Shown piece after piece: positions 55,886-64,000 of a DNA stretch of 64,000 bases. Every line of letters begins with the position of its first letter. Position 1 is the first letter of the stretch. Origin of the DNA: Enterobacteriaceae endosymbiont of Macroplea appendiculata (GTDB lineage: Bacteria > Pseudomonadota > Gammaproteobacteria > Enterobacterales > Enterobacteriaceae); assembly GCF_012571605.1 (NCBI RefSeq), contig NZ_CP046220.1, forward strand, positions 250,318-314,317. The letters run 5' to 3'. The notes below the pieces were generated by a model. That model was not told the DNA's origin. It saw only the letters and a list, made by a program, of their open reading frames with translations, and did not search any database. A program made the translations under genes and the position numbers.

Positions 55886-57217
55886 TTAATGCATGCTAAC
55901 AAATGTAGCATATAAAGTATATAAATAAAAATTATTAATATATACCTTTACTATTTTACCGACACAATTATATGTACTTTTAAAAAAAACAATTCTATTA
56001 TTTTCTGTTTTACCAAAAAAAAATTGATTATGTTTAGATATTCCTTCTACTAAAACAGTTTGTATAGAATGTAACATATATGAACTAAATTTTTTTGTTT
56101 GTTGTTGGATATAATCTTGTAAAATATATAATCTGCGTTTTTTTTCTTGCAAACTAACATTATCTACCATTTTACTAGCAATAGTACCAGGTCTAGCAGA
56201 ATATATAAAACTATAACTCATATCAATATCCATATCTAGAATTAATTGTATAGTTTGATTAAAATCTTCTTGTGTTTCACCAGGAAACCCTACTATAAAA
56301 TCAGAACTAATATGTATATTAGGTCTTATTTTTTTTAGTTGGTATATAATATTTTTATATTGTGTTAAAGAATATCTTCGTTTCATTAAAGATAGAATTT
56401 TTTCTGAACCACTTTGTACGGGAAGATGCAAAAAATTTACTAACTGTGGTATTTTACCATATACATTAATTAAACCTTGAGTAAAATCTTGAGGATTGCT
56501 AGTAGTATATCTAATTCTATAGATACCTTTAATATTTGAAATCATAATTAATAACTTATCAAAGGTAATAATATTATTATCAATATCTATATATTTATAA
56601 GAATTAACATTTTGTCCTAATAAATGTATTTCTTTGATACCTTGAATAATTAATTGTTGTATTTCTAATAATATATCTTTATATGGTCTACTAATTTCTT
56701 TACCTCTTGTAAAAGGTACAATGCAATACGTACAATATTTATTACATCCTTCAATAATAGTAACATAAGAAGTATGTTGAGTAGTTTTAATAACTGGTAA
56801 ATAATTAAATTTTTCAGTTTTAGGAAAACTAATATCAATTAATTTTTTTTTAAAATTATATACATCTTGTATCATTTTTGGTAATCTATGTATTGTTTGA
56901 GGTCCAAAAATAATATCTACATAACTTGCTCTTTTAAAAATTTTCTCACCTTCTTGTGCAGCCACACAACCACCAACACATATAATAATATTAGGATTAT
57001 TTTGTTTAAAAATTTTCCATCTACCTAATTGATGAAATAACTTTTCTTGAGCTTTTTCTCTAATAGAACATGTATTTAATATAAATATGTTAGCATGTTT
57101 TGCTATTGTTACAATAGCAAAATTTAATTCTTTGTTGATGTAATGTGATAACTTGGTAGAATCATATGTATTCATTTGACAACCCCAAGTTTTAATATAT
57201 ACTTTATTGCGTGACAT
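55886..57217 (-). CDS. miaB: tRNA-2-methylthio-N6-dimethylallyladenosine synthase
   Basis: MiaB adds the methylthio group to i6A37 in tRNAs that read UNN codons. The 443 residues (E. coli 474) have three domains: the N-terminal UPF0004 domain with Cys in KTWGCQMNTYDS, LNTCSIREKAQEK and GGCVAAQEG; the radical SAM triad in GCNKYCTYCIVPFTRG; and HLPVQSGSEKIL, SSDFIVGFPGET; then a TRAM domain. About 30 C-terminal residues past TRAM are missing. Its substrate i6A needs dimethylallyl-PP from isoprenoid synthesis, relevant to the DXR problem at 913-2133. Confidence 0.97.
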   Translation of the reverse strand: MSRNKVYIKTWGCQMNTYDSTKLSHYINKELNFAIVTIAKHANIFILNTCSIREKAQEKLFHQLGRWKIFKQNNPNIIICVGGCVAAQEGEKIFKRASYVDIIFGPQTIHRLPKMIQDVYNFKKKLIDISFPKTEKFNYLPVIKTTQHTSYVTIIEGCNKYCTYCIVPFTRGKEISRPYKDILLEIQQLIIQGIKEIHLLGQNVNSYKYIDIDNNIITFDKLLIMISNIKGIYRIRYTTSNPQDFTQGLINVYGKIPQLVNFLHLPVQSGSEKILSLMKRRYSLTQYKNIIYQLKKIRPNIHISSDFIVGFPGETQEDFNQTIQLILDMDIDMSYSFIYSARPGTIASKMVDNVSLQEKKRRLYILQDYIQQQTKKFSSYMLHSIQTVLVEGISKHNQFFFGKTENNRIVFFKSTYNCVGKIVKVYINNFYLYTLYATFVSMH

Positions 57218-57272
57218 AGTGATTATTTTATTTTATTGGTATAAACGTTAAACTATTAATAATTAATAATGC

Positions 57273-57346
57273 CTGGGGTACCTGGATTTGAACCAGGGAA
57301 ATGCCGGTATCAAAAACCGGTGCCTTAACCACTTGGCTATACCCCA
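57273..57346 (-). tRNA. glnU: tRNA-Gln (anticodon UUG)
   Basis: Acceptor TGGGGTA/TACCCCA, D arm, anticodon stem CCGGT/ACCGG around TTTTGAT giving TTG, T arm CTGGTTCAAATCCAG. Discriminator G is followed by GCA, not CCA. It is the third gene of metT-leuW-glnU; the other E. coli Gln and Met copies are lost. Confidence 0.97.
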
Positions 57347-57358
57347 AAAATAATTTTT

Positions 57359-57444
57359 TACGGAAGACGAGACTTGAACTCGTATACTATTTAAAAATAG
57401 CCAGAACCTAAATCTGGTGCGTCTACCTATTCCGCCACTTCCGT
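57359..57444 (-). tRNA. leuW: tRNA-Leu (anticodon UAG)
   Basis: An 86-base class II tRNA with acceptor ACGGAAG/CTTCCGT, anticodon stem CCAGA/TCTGG around TTTAGGT giving TAG, a long variable arm (CTATTTTTAAATAG) and T arm CGAGTTCAAGTCTCG. The variable-arm helix is A/T-rich. CCA not encoded. E. coli leuW order. Confidence 0.97.
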
Positions 57445-57462
57445 AAAAATAAATATATATAA

Positions 57463-57536
57463 TAGCTATGATGGGACTCGAACCCATAATCTCAGCGTTA
57501 TGAGTGCTGTGCTCTAACCATTTAAGCTACATAGCT
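57463..57536 (-). tRNA. metT: Elongator tRNA-Met (anticodon CAU)
   Basis: Acceptor AGCTATG/CATAGCT, anticodon loop CTCATAA, T arm ATGGGTTCGAGTCCCAT. The first acceptor pair A-T and the gene order show it is elongator Met, not initiator or lysidine-Ile. The base pair 31-39 next to the anticodon loop is A-C, whereas E. coli metT has A-T. CCA not encoded. First gene of the cluster. Confidence 0.93.
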
Positions 57537-57559
57537 TTATATAACGATTTTGTATGTAT

Positions 57560-57589
57560 ATTATGTAGTATATATAAGCATAACGTCAA
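57560..57589 (-). promoter_or_regulatory. Candidate promoter of the Met-Leu-Gln tRNA cluster
   Basis: On the minus strand TTGACG (57584-57589) is followed after 18 bases by CATAAT (57560-57565), 24 bases upstream of tRNA-Met. Each box matches five of six consensus positions. Good spacing and position for a tRNA operon promoter. Confidence 0.5.
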
Positions 57590-57636
57590 CTAATTTTATT
57601 AAAAAAATACAGTTTTCTTAAATCGAGTATAATCAT

Positions 57637-59286
57637 ATGAATAATTATCATAATTATAAAAAAAATTTTATTTTTCAAATAATAAAAAATGATATGAAAA
57701 ATAAGAAATATAATTTAATACATACACGATTTCCTCCTGAACCTAATGGTTATTTACATATTGGACATTTAAAATCTATATGCTTAAATTTTTTTATTGC
57801 TGAATATTTTCAAGGTAAATGTAATTTAAGAATTGATGATACTAATCCTTCTAAAGAAAATATGAAATATGTTGAACAAATTAAACAAGATTTAATTTGG
57901 TTAGGGTTTAAGTGGTTTAATAATATTAAATATACATCAGATTATTTTGATAATATTTATCAATATGCCATAGAACTAATTAAAAAAAACTTAGCATATG
58001 TTGATGAATTAAATGCATATGATATTACTAAGTATCGGGGCACATTATCTAATCCTGGAATTGATAGTCCATATAGAAATCGTAGTATTCAAGAAAATTT
58101 ATTTTTATTTCATAAAATGTTTTTAGGATATTTTAAAGAAGGTGATGTATCTTTAAGAGCTAAAATTAATATGCAATCCAATGTAATTATTATGAGAGAT
58201 CCAGTATTATATCGTATTAAATATATTACACATTATAAAACAGGTAATAAATGGTGTATATATCCTACATATGATTTTGCTCATTGTATATCTGATGCGT
58301 TAGAAGGTATTACACATTCTTTATGTACATTAGAGTTTCAAGATAATCGTATATTATATAATTGGATATTACAAAATATTAATATCAAAAATAAACCTCA
58401 ACAATATGAATTTTCTAAATTAAATATAGAATATGCTCTTCTTACAAAAAGAAAGATCAATATTTTATTACAAAATAAAATTATTAATAGTTGGGACGAT
58501 CCGCGTTTATTTACTATTTCTGGATTACGGAGAAGAGGTTATACATCTTCTGCATTAAGAAATTTTTGTTATAGTGTAGGTGTGACAAAACAAAATAATT
58601 TAATAGAAATTGCATATTTAGAATCATATATACGTAATGAATTAAATCAAAATGCTGTGAGAAGGATGGCAGTTTTACGTCCATTAAAACTTATTATAGT
58701 TAATTTTCCTGAAAATATTCAATATATTAAATTAACTGCTCCTAACCATCCAAATGATGTATCTAAAGGTTATCGAGATATTTTTTTTACAAAAGAAATT
58801 TATATAGATAAAACAGATTTTTTAGAACATGATAAAAAAAATAGTAAAAAACTTATTTTAGGTCATGAAATACGTTTGAGATATGCTTATGTTATTAAAG
58901 CAGTAAAAGTTCTAAAAGACACGTATAATAATATTATTTGTGTATATTGTAATTATGATATGCCTACTTTAGGGACTAAACTTAATAAATCAAGAGGTGT
59001 AAAAGGTGTTATACATTGGATTTCTACATCTTATGCAATTAAAGCATATTTTTATATATATGATTATTTATTTACACAAAAAAATATTAATTGCCTGAAA
59101 GATATTTTATCAGTTATTAAAAAAAAAACCTTAATACAATATTATGGTTTTATTGAACAAAATATATTATATGATTTAAAATTTACTAAACATTTTCAGT
59201 TTGAAAGAGAAGGATATTTTTTTTTAGATATAAAAAATAAAAAGCATAAAATAATATTTAATAGGATTACAACATTAAAAAAATAA
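57637..59286 (+). CDS. glnS: Glutaminyl-tRNA synthetase
   Basis: GlnS charges tRNA-Gln; the cognate tRNA gene lies 300 bases away. The 549 residues (E. coli 554) have RFPPEPNGYLHIGHLKS with HIGH near residue 45, RIDDTNP, CIYPTYDFAHCISDALEGI, and the second signature as LLTKRK where E. coli has VMSKRK. The C-terminal beta-barrel anticodon domain is complete (ISGLRRRGYTSSALRNF and NHPNDVSKGYRDIFF). The S-to-T change in the KMSKS-type loop is conservative. No strong SD; TATAAT lies just before ATG. Confidence 0.97.
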   Translation: MNNYHNYKKNFIFQIIKNDMKNKKYNLIHTRFPPEPNGYLHIGHLKSICLNFFIAEYFQGKCNLRIDDTNPSKENMKYVEQIKQDLIWLGFKWFNNIKYTSDYFDNIYQYAIELIKKNLAYVDELNAYDITKYRGTLSNPGIDSPYRNRSIQENLFLFHKMFLGYFKEGDVSLRAKINMQSNVIIMRDPVLYRIKYITHYKTGNKWCIYPTYDFAHCISDALEGITHSLCTLEFQDNRILYNWILQNINIKNKPQQYEFSKLNIEYALLTKRKINILLQNKIINSWDDPRLFTISGLRRRGYTSSALRNFCYSVGVTKQNNLIEIAYLESYIRNELNQNAVRRMAVLRPLKLIIVNFPENIQYIKLTAPNHPNDVSKGYRDIFFTKEIYIDKTDFLEHDKKNSKKLILGHEIRLRYAYVIKAVKVLKDTYNNIICVYCNYDMPTLGTKLNKSRGVKGVIHWISTSYAIKAYFYIYDYLFTQKNINCLKDILSVIKKKTLIQYYGFIEQNILYDLKFTKHFQFEREGYFFLDIKNKKHKIIFNRITTLKK

Positions 59287-59301
59287 GTTTACATTGTTAT
59301 T

Positions 59302-59343
59302 TTTAAAAATCAATTATATACGACCATATAATTGATTTTTAAA
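59302..59343. terminator. Bidirectional hairpin between glnS and fldA
   Basis: A perfect 18-bp stem (TTTAAAAATCAATTATAT and its complement) with loop ACGACC lies between the convergent glnS and fldA stop codons, 16 and 4 bases away. The arms carry A- and T-runs that would yield U-tails in either direction. It is the strongest terminator-like structure in the window. Confidence 0.65.
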
Positions 59344-59346
59344 CAT

Positions 59347-59865
59347 TTATTTTGATAATTTCAATTCTTTTAACAACTGTGTTGTCCATTTTTTAATACG
59401 AATATCTGTTAATTCGGATTGTCTATCCTCATCAAGTGGTAAACCAATAAAATAATTTTTATTTTTTAAACTTTTTGTTTTACGATGAAAATATCCGTGA
59501 TTAGGCCAATATCCAATAACATGTCCTTTATTTTTTTTAACAATATCGTATATAATACGTAAAGCATCACAAAAATATTCACCATAATCTTCTTGATCAC
59601 CACAACCAAATAAGGCAATTTTTTTATTTTGAAAATTAATTGTTTGTAATAAAGGTATAAAATTATCCCAATCATATTGTAAATCACCATAATACCATGT
59701 TGGTATGCCAAATAATAGAATATTAAAAGATTCAATATCTGTTTTTTTTGTGTTAGCAATGTTAAATATATTAACATGTAGATCATTGAAATAATTATAT
59801 ATTTTATAAGCAATCTTTTCAGTATTACCAGTATCACTCCCAAAAAAAATACCTATTTTAGACAT
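59347..59865 (-). CDS. fldA: Flavodoxin 1
   Basis: Flavodoxin is an FMN electron carrier for IspG/IspH, radical SAM enzymes such as MiaB, and others. The 172 residues (E. coli 176) have the FMN phosphate loop GSDTGNTEK near residue 10, PTWYYGDLQYDW with the stacking Trp, GCGDQEDYGEYFCDAL with the Tyr, and GLPLDEDRQ at the end. The SD AAGGAGATATAT is the most canonical in the window, which suggests high translation. fur, next to fldA in E. coli, is missing. Confidence 0.97.
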   Translation of the reverse strand: MSKIGIFFGSDTGNTEKIAYKIYNYFNDLHVNIFNIANTKKTDIESFNILLFGIPTWYYGDLQYDWDNFIPLLQTINFQNKKIALFGCGDQEDYGEYFCDALRIIYDIVKKNKGHVIGYWPNHGYFHRKTKSLKNKNYFIGLPLDEDRQSELTDIRIKKWTTQLLKELKLSK

Positions 59866-59891
59866 ATATATCTCCTTAAAATTTTTTAATA

Positions 59892-60662
59892 TTATTGTTC
59901 AAGAAAAATTAATATTTGTTGTAATACATCATATGTGTGAGTGATATGCATAAAATGTCCTGCATTAATATTATATATAATGGCATACGGAAATTGTTTA
60001 AATATTGTTTTATAATATTCAAGTTTAATATAATTAGACTGTTTTCCTTTTAAAAACATAATTTTTCCTAACCACGGATATATTAAATTCCAACCAGAAA
60101 TATTACGATATTGTTGTTGTATAAAAAACCAATTAAATTCCCAATGTCCATTATTAAACATATCTAATAATATATTAATTGTATAATGATCTGTAATATA
60201 TAATTTCATAATATTATAGGCTTGAATTTTTGTAGTGATATTCATATCATGTATTTTTTTAAAAGATAAAAAAATATTTTTTAAAGAAAAAACATACGTT
60301 ATAGGTGCAATATCTAAAATAATTATTTTATAAATAATATTTTTTAATAAAGTAGTTAAATACATAGCAACTTTACCACCCATAGAGTATCCAATTAAAA
60401 TTACTTTTTGATTAATATTTAAAAAATTTAATGTTTCAACAACATCATGAGCCATAGTACTATATCTCATATCCATATTATTAGTAGATTGGCCATGATT
60501 ACGCAAATCTAATAAAATAATAGGATAATTAATTTTTTGTTTTAGTAAATAACCTAATTGTAGTAAACTATTTTTATTACCAAATAATCCATGTAATATA
60601 ATAATAGTCATTATGTTATTTTTATTGTTTGTATAATTTAGTATTTTTTGTGATAAAATCAT
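59892..60662 (-). CDS. ybfF: Alpha/beta hydrolase YbfF
   Basis: YbfF is an esterase with preference for acyl-CoA type substrates in vitro; its physiological role is unclear. The 256 residues (E. coli 254) have ILHGLFGNKNSL with the oxyanion hole, LDLRNHGQS, nucleophile Ser in GYSMGGK, and the catalytic His in NAGHFMH. Gene order fldA-ybfF with ybfE and seqA lost supports the call. All three triad positions appear intact. Confidence 0.9.
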   Translation of the reverse strand: MILSQKILNYTNNKNNIMTIIILHGLFGNKNSLLQLGYLLKQKINYPIILLDLRNHGQSTNNMDMRYSTMAHDVVETLNFLNINQKVILIGYSMGGKVAMYLTTLLKNIIYKIIILDIAPITYVFSLKNIFLSFKKIHDMNITTKIQAYNIMKLYITDHYTINILLDMFNNGHWEFNWFFIQQQYRNISGWNLIYPWLGKIMFLKGKQSNYIKLEYYKTIFKQFPYAIIYNINAGHFMHITHTYDVLQQILIFLEQ

Positions 60663-60743
60663 ATGCTTTTAAAGCATCAAAAACCTAATTATGTTATTAT
60701 ATATAACAATTATACTTATATAAATGAATATGCATAATATTAT

Positions 60744-62360
60744 ATGAAAAATATTAATCCTACTAAAACTATATCTTGGAAAGCATTACAAAATCATATA
60801 TATGATATGAAACATATAACTCTGACACAACTTTTTCAGCAAGATCAAAAAAGGTTTTTAAATTTTTCTATCAATTTTGAAAACAAAATTTTATTTGATT
60901 TTTCTAAAAATATTATTAATTATAAAACCATGCATTATTTAACAAATTTAGCCAAAGAAATTAATTATCTTGATGCTATACATGATATGTTTTATGGGGA
61001 AAAAATAAATAAAACAGAACAACGTTCAGTTTTACATATAGCATTGAGAAACTATAATAATAATGATTTCTTATCACAAAATAATAATATTTATAATAAT
61101 ATAAATATTATTTTAAAAAAAATTAAGAATATATCCAATAATATTATTAATGGTATTTGGAAAGGATATACTAATCAACCTATAAAAAATATTATTAATG
61201 TTGGTATTGGGGGTTCACATTTAGGACCATTAATGACAATAGAAGCTTTAAAACATTATCAAAATCATTTAAATATATATTTTATATCTAGTTTAGATTC
61301 CATGCAATTAATTAATATTTTGAAAAAAATTAAACCTGAAAATAGCATTTTTATTATTTCTTCTAAAACCTTTACTACACAAGAAACAATAACAAATGCT
61401 TTATGTATAAAAGAATGGTTTATAGATAATAAATCTAACATTAATATTAATGAAATTATGCAAAAACATTTTATCGGTATTACTGCTAATACAGATAATG
61501 CTATTAATTTTGGTATTCCATATGATAATGTATTACCCATCTGGGAATGGGTAGGTGGTAGATTTTCTTTATGGTCATCTATTGGTTTAATTATATCATT
61601 ATCTATAGGTTTTAAACATTTTAAACATTTATTAGATGGTGCTGCAAAAATGGATCATCATTTTTTTTATAGTGATATTACACAAAATATGCCTATCATT
61701 ATGGCTTTAATTAGTATTTGGTATAATAATTTTTGGAATACTGAAACTGAAGCTTGCATACCATACTGTTATAATATGCGTTTTTTAATAAAATATTTAC
61801 AACAGTTAAATATGGAATCGAATGGGAAATCTATAGATAGGGTAGGTAATTATATTACTTATCAAACTAGTCCTATTATATGGGGTGATATAGGTACAGA
61901 TGGACAACATTCATTTTTTCAATTATTACATCAAGGAACTAAAATAATACCATGTGATTTTATTGCTCCTGTTATACCTACTATATATGTAAAAAATATT
62001 CATAATAAACTAATAGCTAATTATATTGCACAAACTAAAACATTAGCTTTTGGTAATATGCAAGAAAAAGGTAGTAATCAAAATATATATCAACAATGTA
62101 TTGGTAATCATCCAAGTAATTCAATTTTTATAAAAAAAATTACTCCATATAATTTAGGTCTATTAATAGCTTTATATGAACATAAAATTTTCATGCAAGG
62201 AGTTATTTTAAATATTTTTTCTTTTGATCAGTGGGGTGTAGAATTAGGTAAAAAATTTGCTACGTTAATATTAGATGATTTACATAATGATACACATAAT
62301 ATTAATAAATATGATGTTTCTACGAACGGACTAATTAATTTTTATAAATCATTTTTATAG
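60744..62360 (+). CDS. pgi: Glucose-6-phosphate isomerase
   Basis: PGI interconverts glucose 6-phosphate and fructose 6-phosphate. The 538 residues (E. coli 549) contain NVGIGGSHLGP, SSKTFTTQETITNA, GGRFSLWSSIGL, catalytic Glu in MESNGKS, catalytic His in DGQHSFFQLLHQG and the Lys in FDQWGVELGKKFA. E. coli GTNGQH reads GTDGQH here, a change next to the catalytic His. N-terminal NPTKTISWKAL matches E. coli. It supplies fructose 6-phosphate to glycolysis and to cell-wall amino sugars. Confidence 0.97.
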   Translation: MKNINPTKTISWKALQNHIYDMKHITLTQLFQQDQKRFLNFSINFENKILFDFSKNIINYKTMHYLTNLAKEINYLDAIHDMFYGEKINKTEQRSVLHIALRNYNNNDFLSQNNNIYNNINIILKKIKNISNNIINGIWKGYTNQPIKNIINVGIGGSHLGPLMTIEALKHYQNHLNIYFISSLDSMQLINILKKIKPENSIFIISSKTFTTQETITNALCIKEWFIDNKSNININEIMQKHFIGITANTDNAINFGIPYDNVLPIWEWVGGRFSLWSSIGLIISLSIGFKHFKHLLDGAAKMDHHFFYSDITQNMPIIMALISIWYNNFWNTETEACIPYCYNMRFLIKYLQQLNMESNGKSIDRVGNYITYQTSPIIWGDIGTDGQHSFFQLLHQGTKIIPCDFIAPVIPTIYVKNIHNKLIANYIAQTKTLAFGNMQEKGSNQNIYQQCIGNHPSNSIFIKKITPYNLGLLIALYEHKIFMQGVILNIFSFDQWGVELGKKFATLILDDLHNDTHNINKYDVSTNGLINFYKSFL

Positions 62361-62489
62361 AAATTATTACTGTATATTAATAAAAATTAATTAATCGTTT
62401 TTTTATACATTAAGTTATTTTATATAATAAATATATAACAAAATATATTATATATCTTTTATTGTTATTGCTAATAAAATCAAATTGAT

Positions 62490-64000
62490 TTAATAATGAT
62501 GTATTTCTTTAAAAGAAATTATTTTATTTAGAATTCTTATATTTGTTATTGATTTTATAGAATGAATGTTTTTTTTAGATAATTCTACGAGAGCATAATA
62601 ATCAAATAATTTAACATGACCAATATTATTACTAGGTATTAATATTTTATTAATAAAAGTACCTACTATATGACGTATTTCTACACCATCTTTTTTCCCT
62701 ATATTTATTTTATACATTATCATATTTTCATGTAAATTATTTTTTTTATTTGCACGTACAAATTTATTTTTAACAGAACTAACTTCTGGAGGAATAACTA
62801 AAGGCCTATTACCTTGCGCAATTTTTAATAATACGGCTGTTAATAATGTTTTATCTATAAATTCTTCAAATGGTTTTGTTAACAAAAGATTTTTATATTG
62901 TTCAATATCATGACTTTTTAATGTATTATGTATTTTTATAATAAATTTTTCTAATCTTTTTTGACTTAAAAAAGATGAATGAGGTATTTTTTTTTCTATA
63001 ATATTAAATTTAGTAAAATATGCAATATTTTTTAATAAACGTTTTTCTCTATATTCAACAAAAGTTAATGCTCTACCAGTACGTCCAGCCCTACCAGTAC
63101 GACCAATACGATGTATGTAAGATTCAGCATCCATAGGGATATCATAATTAATAACTAAATCAATTCTTTTAACATCTAATCCTCTAGCAGCTACATCTGT
63201 AGCTATTAAAATTTCTAGTTTAGCGTTTTTAAAATTATTTAGCGTTTTTTCTCTTATATTTTGATTCATATCACCATTTAATGGTGCACTATTATATCCA
63301 TAATTATTTAATATATGTGCTACTTCTAAAGTAGCATTTTTAGTTTTTACAAAAATTAATACAGCATCATAAGATTCAATTTCTAAAAATTTCATTAATA
63401 CATCTATTTTATTTACATATATCATACAATAACTTTGATTAATATGAGGTATAGTATTATTATCAGATTGTATTTTAATTTCATGTGGTTCATGCATAAA
63501 TTTTTTAGTAATTTTTTTTATTTTATATGGCATAGTTGCAGAGAATAATGCCGTTTGATACCCTTTAGGTATAACAGATAAAATTTGTTCAACATCTTCA
63601 ATAAAACCCATTCTTAACATTTCATCTGCTTCATCTAATACTAAACTAGTGGTAGTAGACAAGTTAATAGTTTTTCGTTTAATATGATCTAATAATCTCC
63701 CTGGTGTAGCAACAATGATTTGAGGTTTTAAACGTAAACCACGTAATTGTATATGATAAGATTGGCCACCATATAATGGTAATACATGTACACCATAAAT
63801 AAATTTAGAGAATAAAGATGTAAATGTTGCTATTTGTATAGCTAATTCTCTAGTTGGTGTTAAAATTAAAATTTGAATATTTTTTATATTGAGTTGCAAA
63901 TTATTTAATAGTGGTAATATAAATGCTGCAGTTTTACCACTACCAGTTTGTGCTATACCTAAAACATCTTTTTTTAATAATAAATATGGAATACATTCTT
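62490..64000 (-). CDS. deaD: ATP-dependent RNA helicase DeaD (CsdA), 5' end beyond the window
   Basis: The frame is open to the window edge; its first visible residues are ECIPYLLLKKDVLG, followed by AQTGSGKTAAF (Walker A), PTRELA, TPGRLLDH, LDEADEM (the DEAD box), FSATM, and HRIGRTGRAGRTGRA (motif VI). The C-terminal domain keeps the DbpA-like RNA-binding fold (KKDGVEIRHIVGTF, LFDYYALVEL) and stops at LNKIISFKEIHHY, without the long RGG-rich tail of E. coli DeaD. It helps ribosome assembly and mRNA unwinding. A start with TTG at 63899 would remove the Walker A motif and is not the real start. Confidence 0.96.
   Translation of the reverse strand, partial: ECIPYLLLKKDVLGIAQTGSGKTAAFILPLLNNLQLNIKNIQILILTPTRELAIQIATFTSLFSKFIYGVHVLPLYGGQSYHIQLRGLRLKPQIIVATPGRLLDHIKRKTINLSTTTSLVLDEADEMLRMGFIEDVEQILSVIPKGYQTALFSATMPYKIKKITKKFMHEPHEIKIQSDNNTIPHINQSYCMIYVNKIDVLMKFLEIESYDAVLIFVKTKNATLEVAHILNNYGYNSAPLNGDMNQNIREKTLNNFKNAKLEILIATDVAARGLDVKRIDLVINYDIPMDAESYIHRIGRTGRAGRTGRALTFVEYREKRLLKNIAYFTKFNIIEKKIPHSSFLSQKRLEKFIIKIHNTLKSHDIEQYKNLLLTKPFEEFIDKTLLTAVLLKIAQGNRPLVIPPEVSSVKNKFVRANKKNNLHENMIMYKINIGKKDGVEIRHIVGTFINKILIPSNNIGHVKLFDYYALVELSKKNIHSIKSITNIRILNKIISFKEIHHY

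Noticed and set aside
57263..57487. 74-codon ORF across the tRNA-Gln, Leu and Met genes
   Set aside because: Translation of tRNA sequence (GSGGIGRRTRFRF and similar) is a familiar artefact; three clear cloverleafs occupy the region.
59466..59843. Second minus-strand frame of 125 codons inside fldA
   Set aside because: It lies in another frame of a well-conserved flavodoxin gene and has no homology I recognise.

Overview
This window is a contiguous, gene-dense piece of a very A+T-rich, strongly reduced gammaproteobacterial chromosome. Every protein I can identify has its closest recognisable counterpart in Enterobacterales (E. coli-like lengths, motifs and gene order). Intergenic DNA is almost pure A/T, many ancestral neighbours are missing, and there are no insertion sequences, prophage genes, CRISPR arrays or obvious foreign genes. 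That combination points to a long-established obligate insect endosymbiont of the Buchnera / Wigglesworthia / Blochmannia kind. I cannot name the genus from sequence alone.

Layout. 1-5098 (minus): start of rseP, then uppS, dxr, frr, pyrH, tsf, rpsB, the E. coli order with cdsA missing. 5256-14032: map, the rpoD-dnaG-rpsU operon, tsaD, uppP, cca and ribB. 14054-14353: tRNA-Pro, tRNA-His and tRNA-Arg, the argX-hisR-leuT-proM cluster without leuT. 14506-22224: rho, trxA, dksA, the yadG-yadH ABC exporter, sodA, aroE, def-fmt. 22241-35936 (minus): the complete S10, spc and alpha ribosomal protein operons with secY and rpoA, including two genes too small for a simple ORF search (rpmJ, rpmD). 36234-39478: ruvX, yggT, hemW, trmB, yggX. 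39495-39656: tRNA-Ile(GAU) and tRNA-Ala(UGC) with no rRNA beside them. 39738-43464 (plus): rmuC, tatD, asnS. 43461-57217 (minus): gloC, rpsA, aroA, serC, mrdB, mrdA, holA, leuS, ybeY, miaB. 57273-57536: tRNA-Gln, tRNA-Leu and tRNA-Met. 57637-64000: glnS, fldA, ybfF, pgi and the 5'-truncated deaD.

Functionally the window is dominated by translation (20 or more ribosomal proteins, EF-Ts, RRF, three aminoacyl-tRNA or formylation enzymes, tRNA maturation), transcription (sigma70, alpha subunit, Rho, DksA) and replication (primase, delta subunit of Pol III). A second theme is the cell wall: UppS makes undecaprenyl-PP, UppP recycles it, and MrdA/MrdB (PBP2/RodA) use the lipid carrier for cell elongation. 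AroE/AroA, SerC, RibB and PGI are the metabolic remnants here; SodA, thioredoxin, YggX and flavodoxin cover redox.

No new multigene system is visible. The observations most worth checking are erosions inside intact reading frames: a DXR-like protein that has lost its metal ligands and most substrate-binding residues although isoprenoid-using UppS and MiaB are retained; a leucyl-tRNA synthetase whose CP1 editing motifs are gone; a sigma70 without most of region 1.1; a thioredoxin with a CNPC active site; the orphan Ile-Ala tRNA pair with its own promoter; and eight tRNA genes that all lack an encoded CCA. G+C content and identities were judged by eye and from memory of E. coli proteins, not computed.
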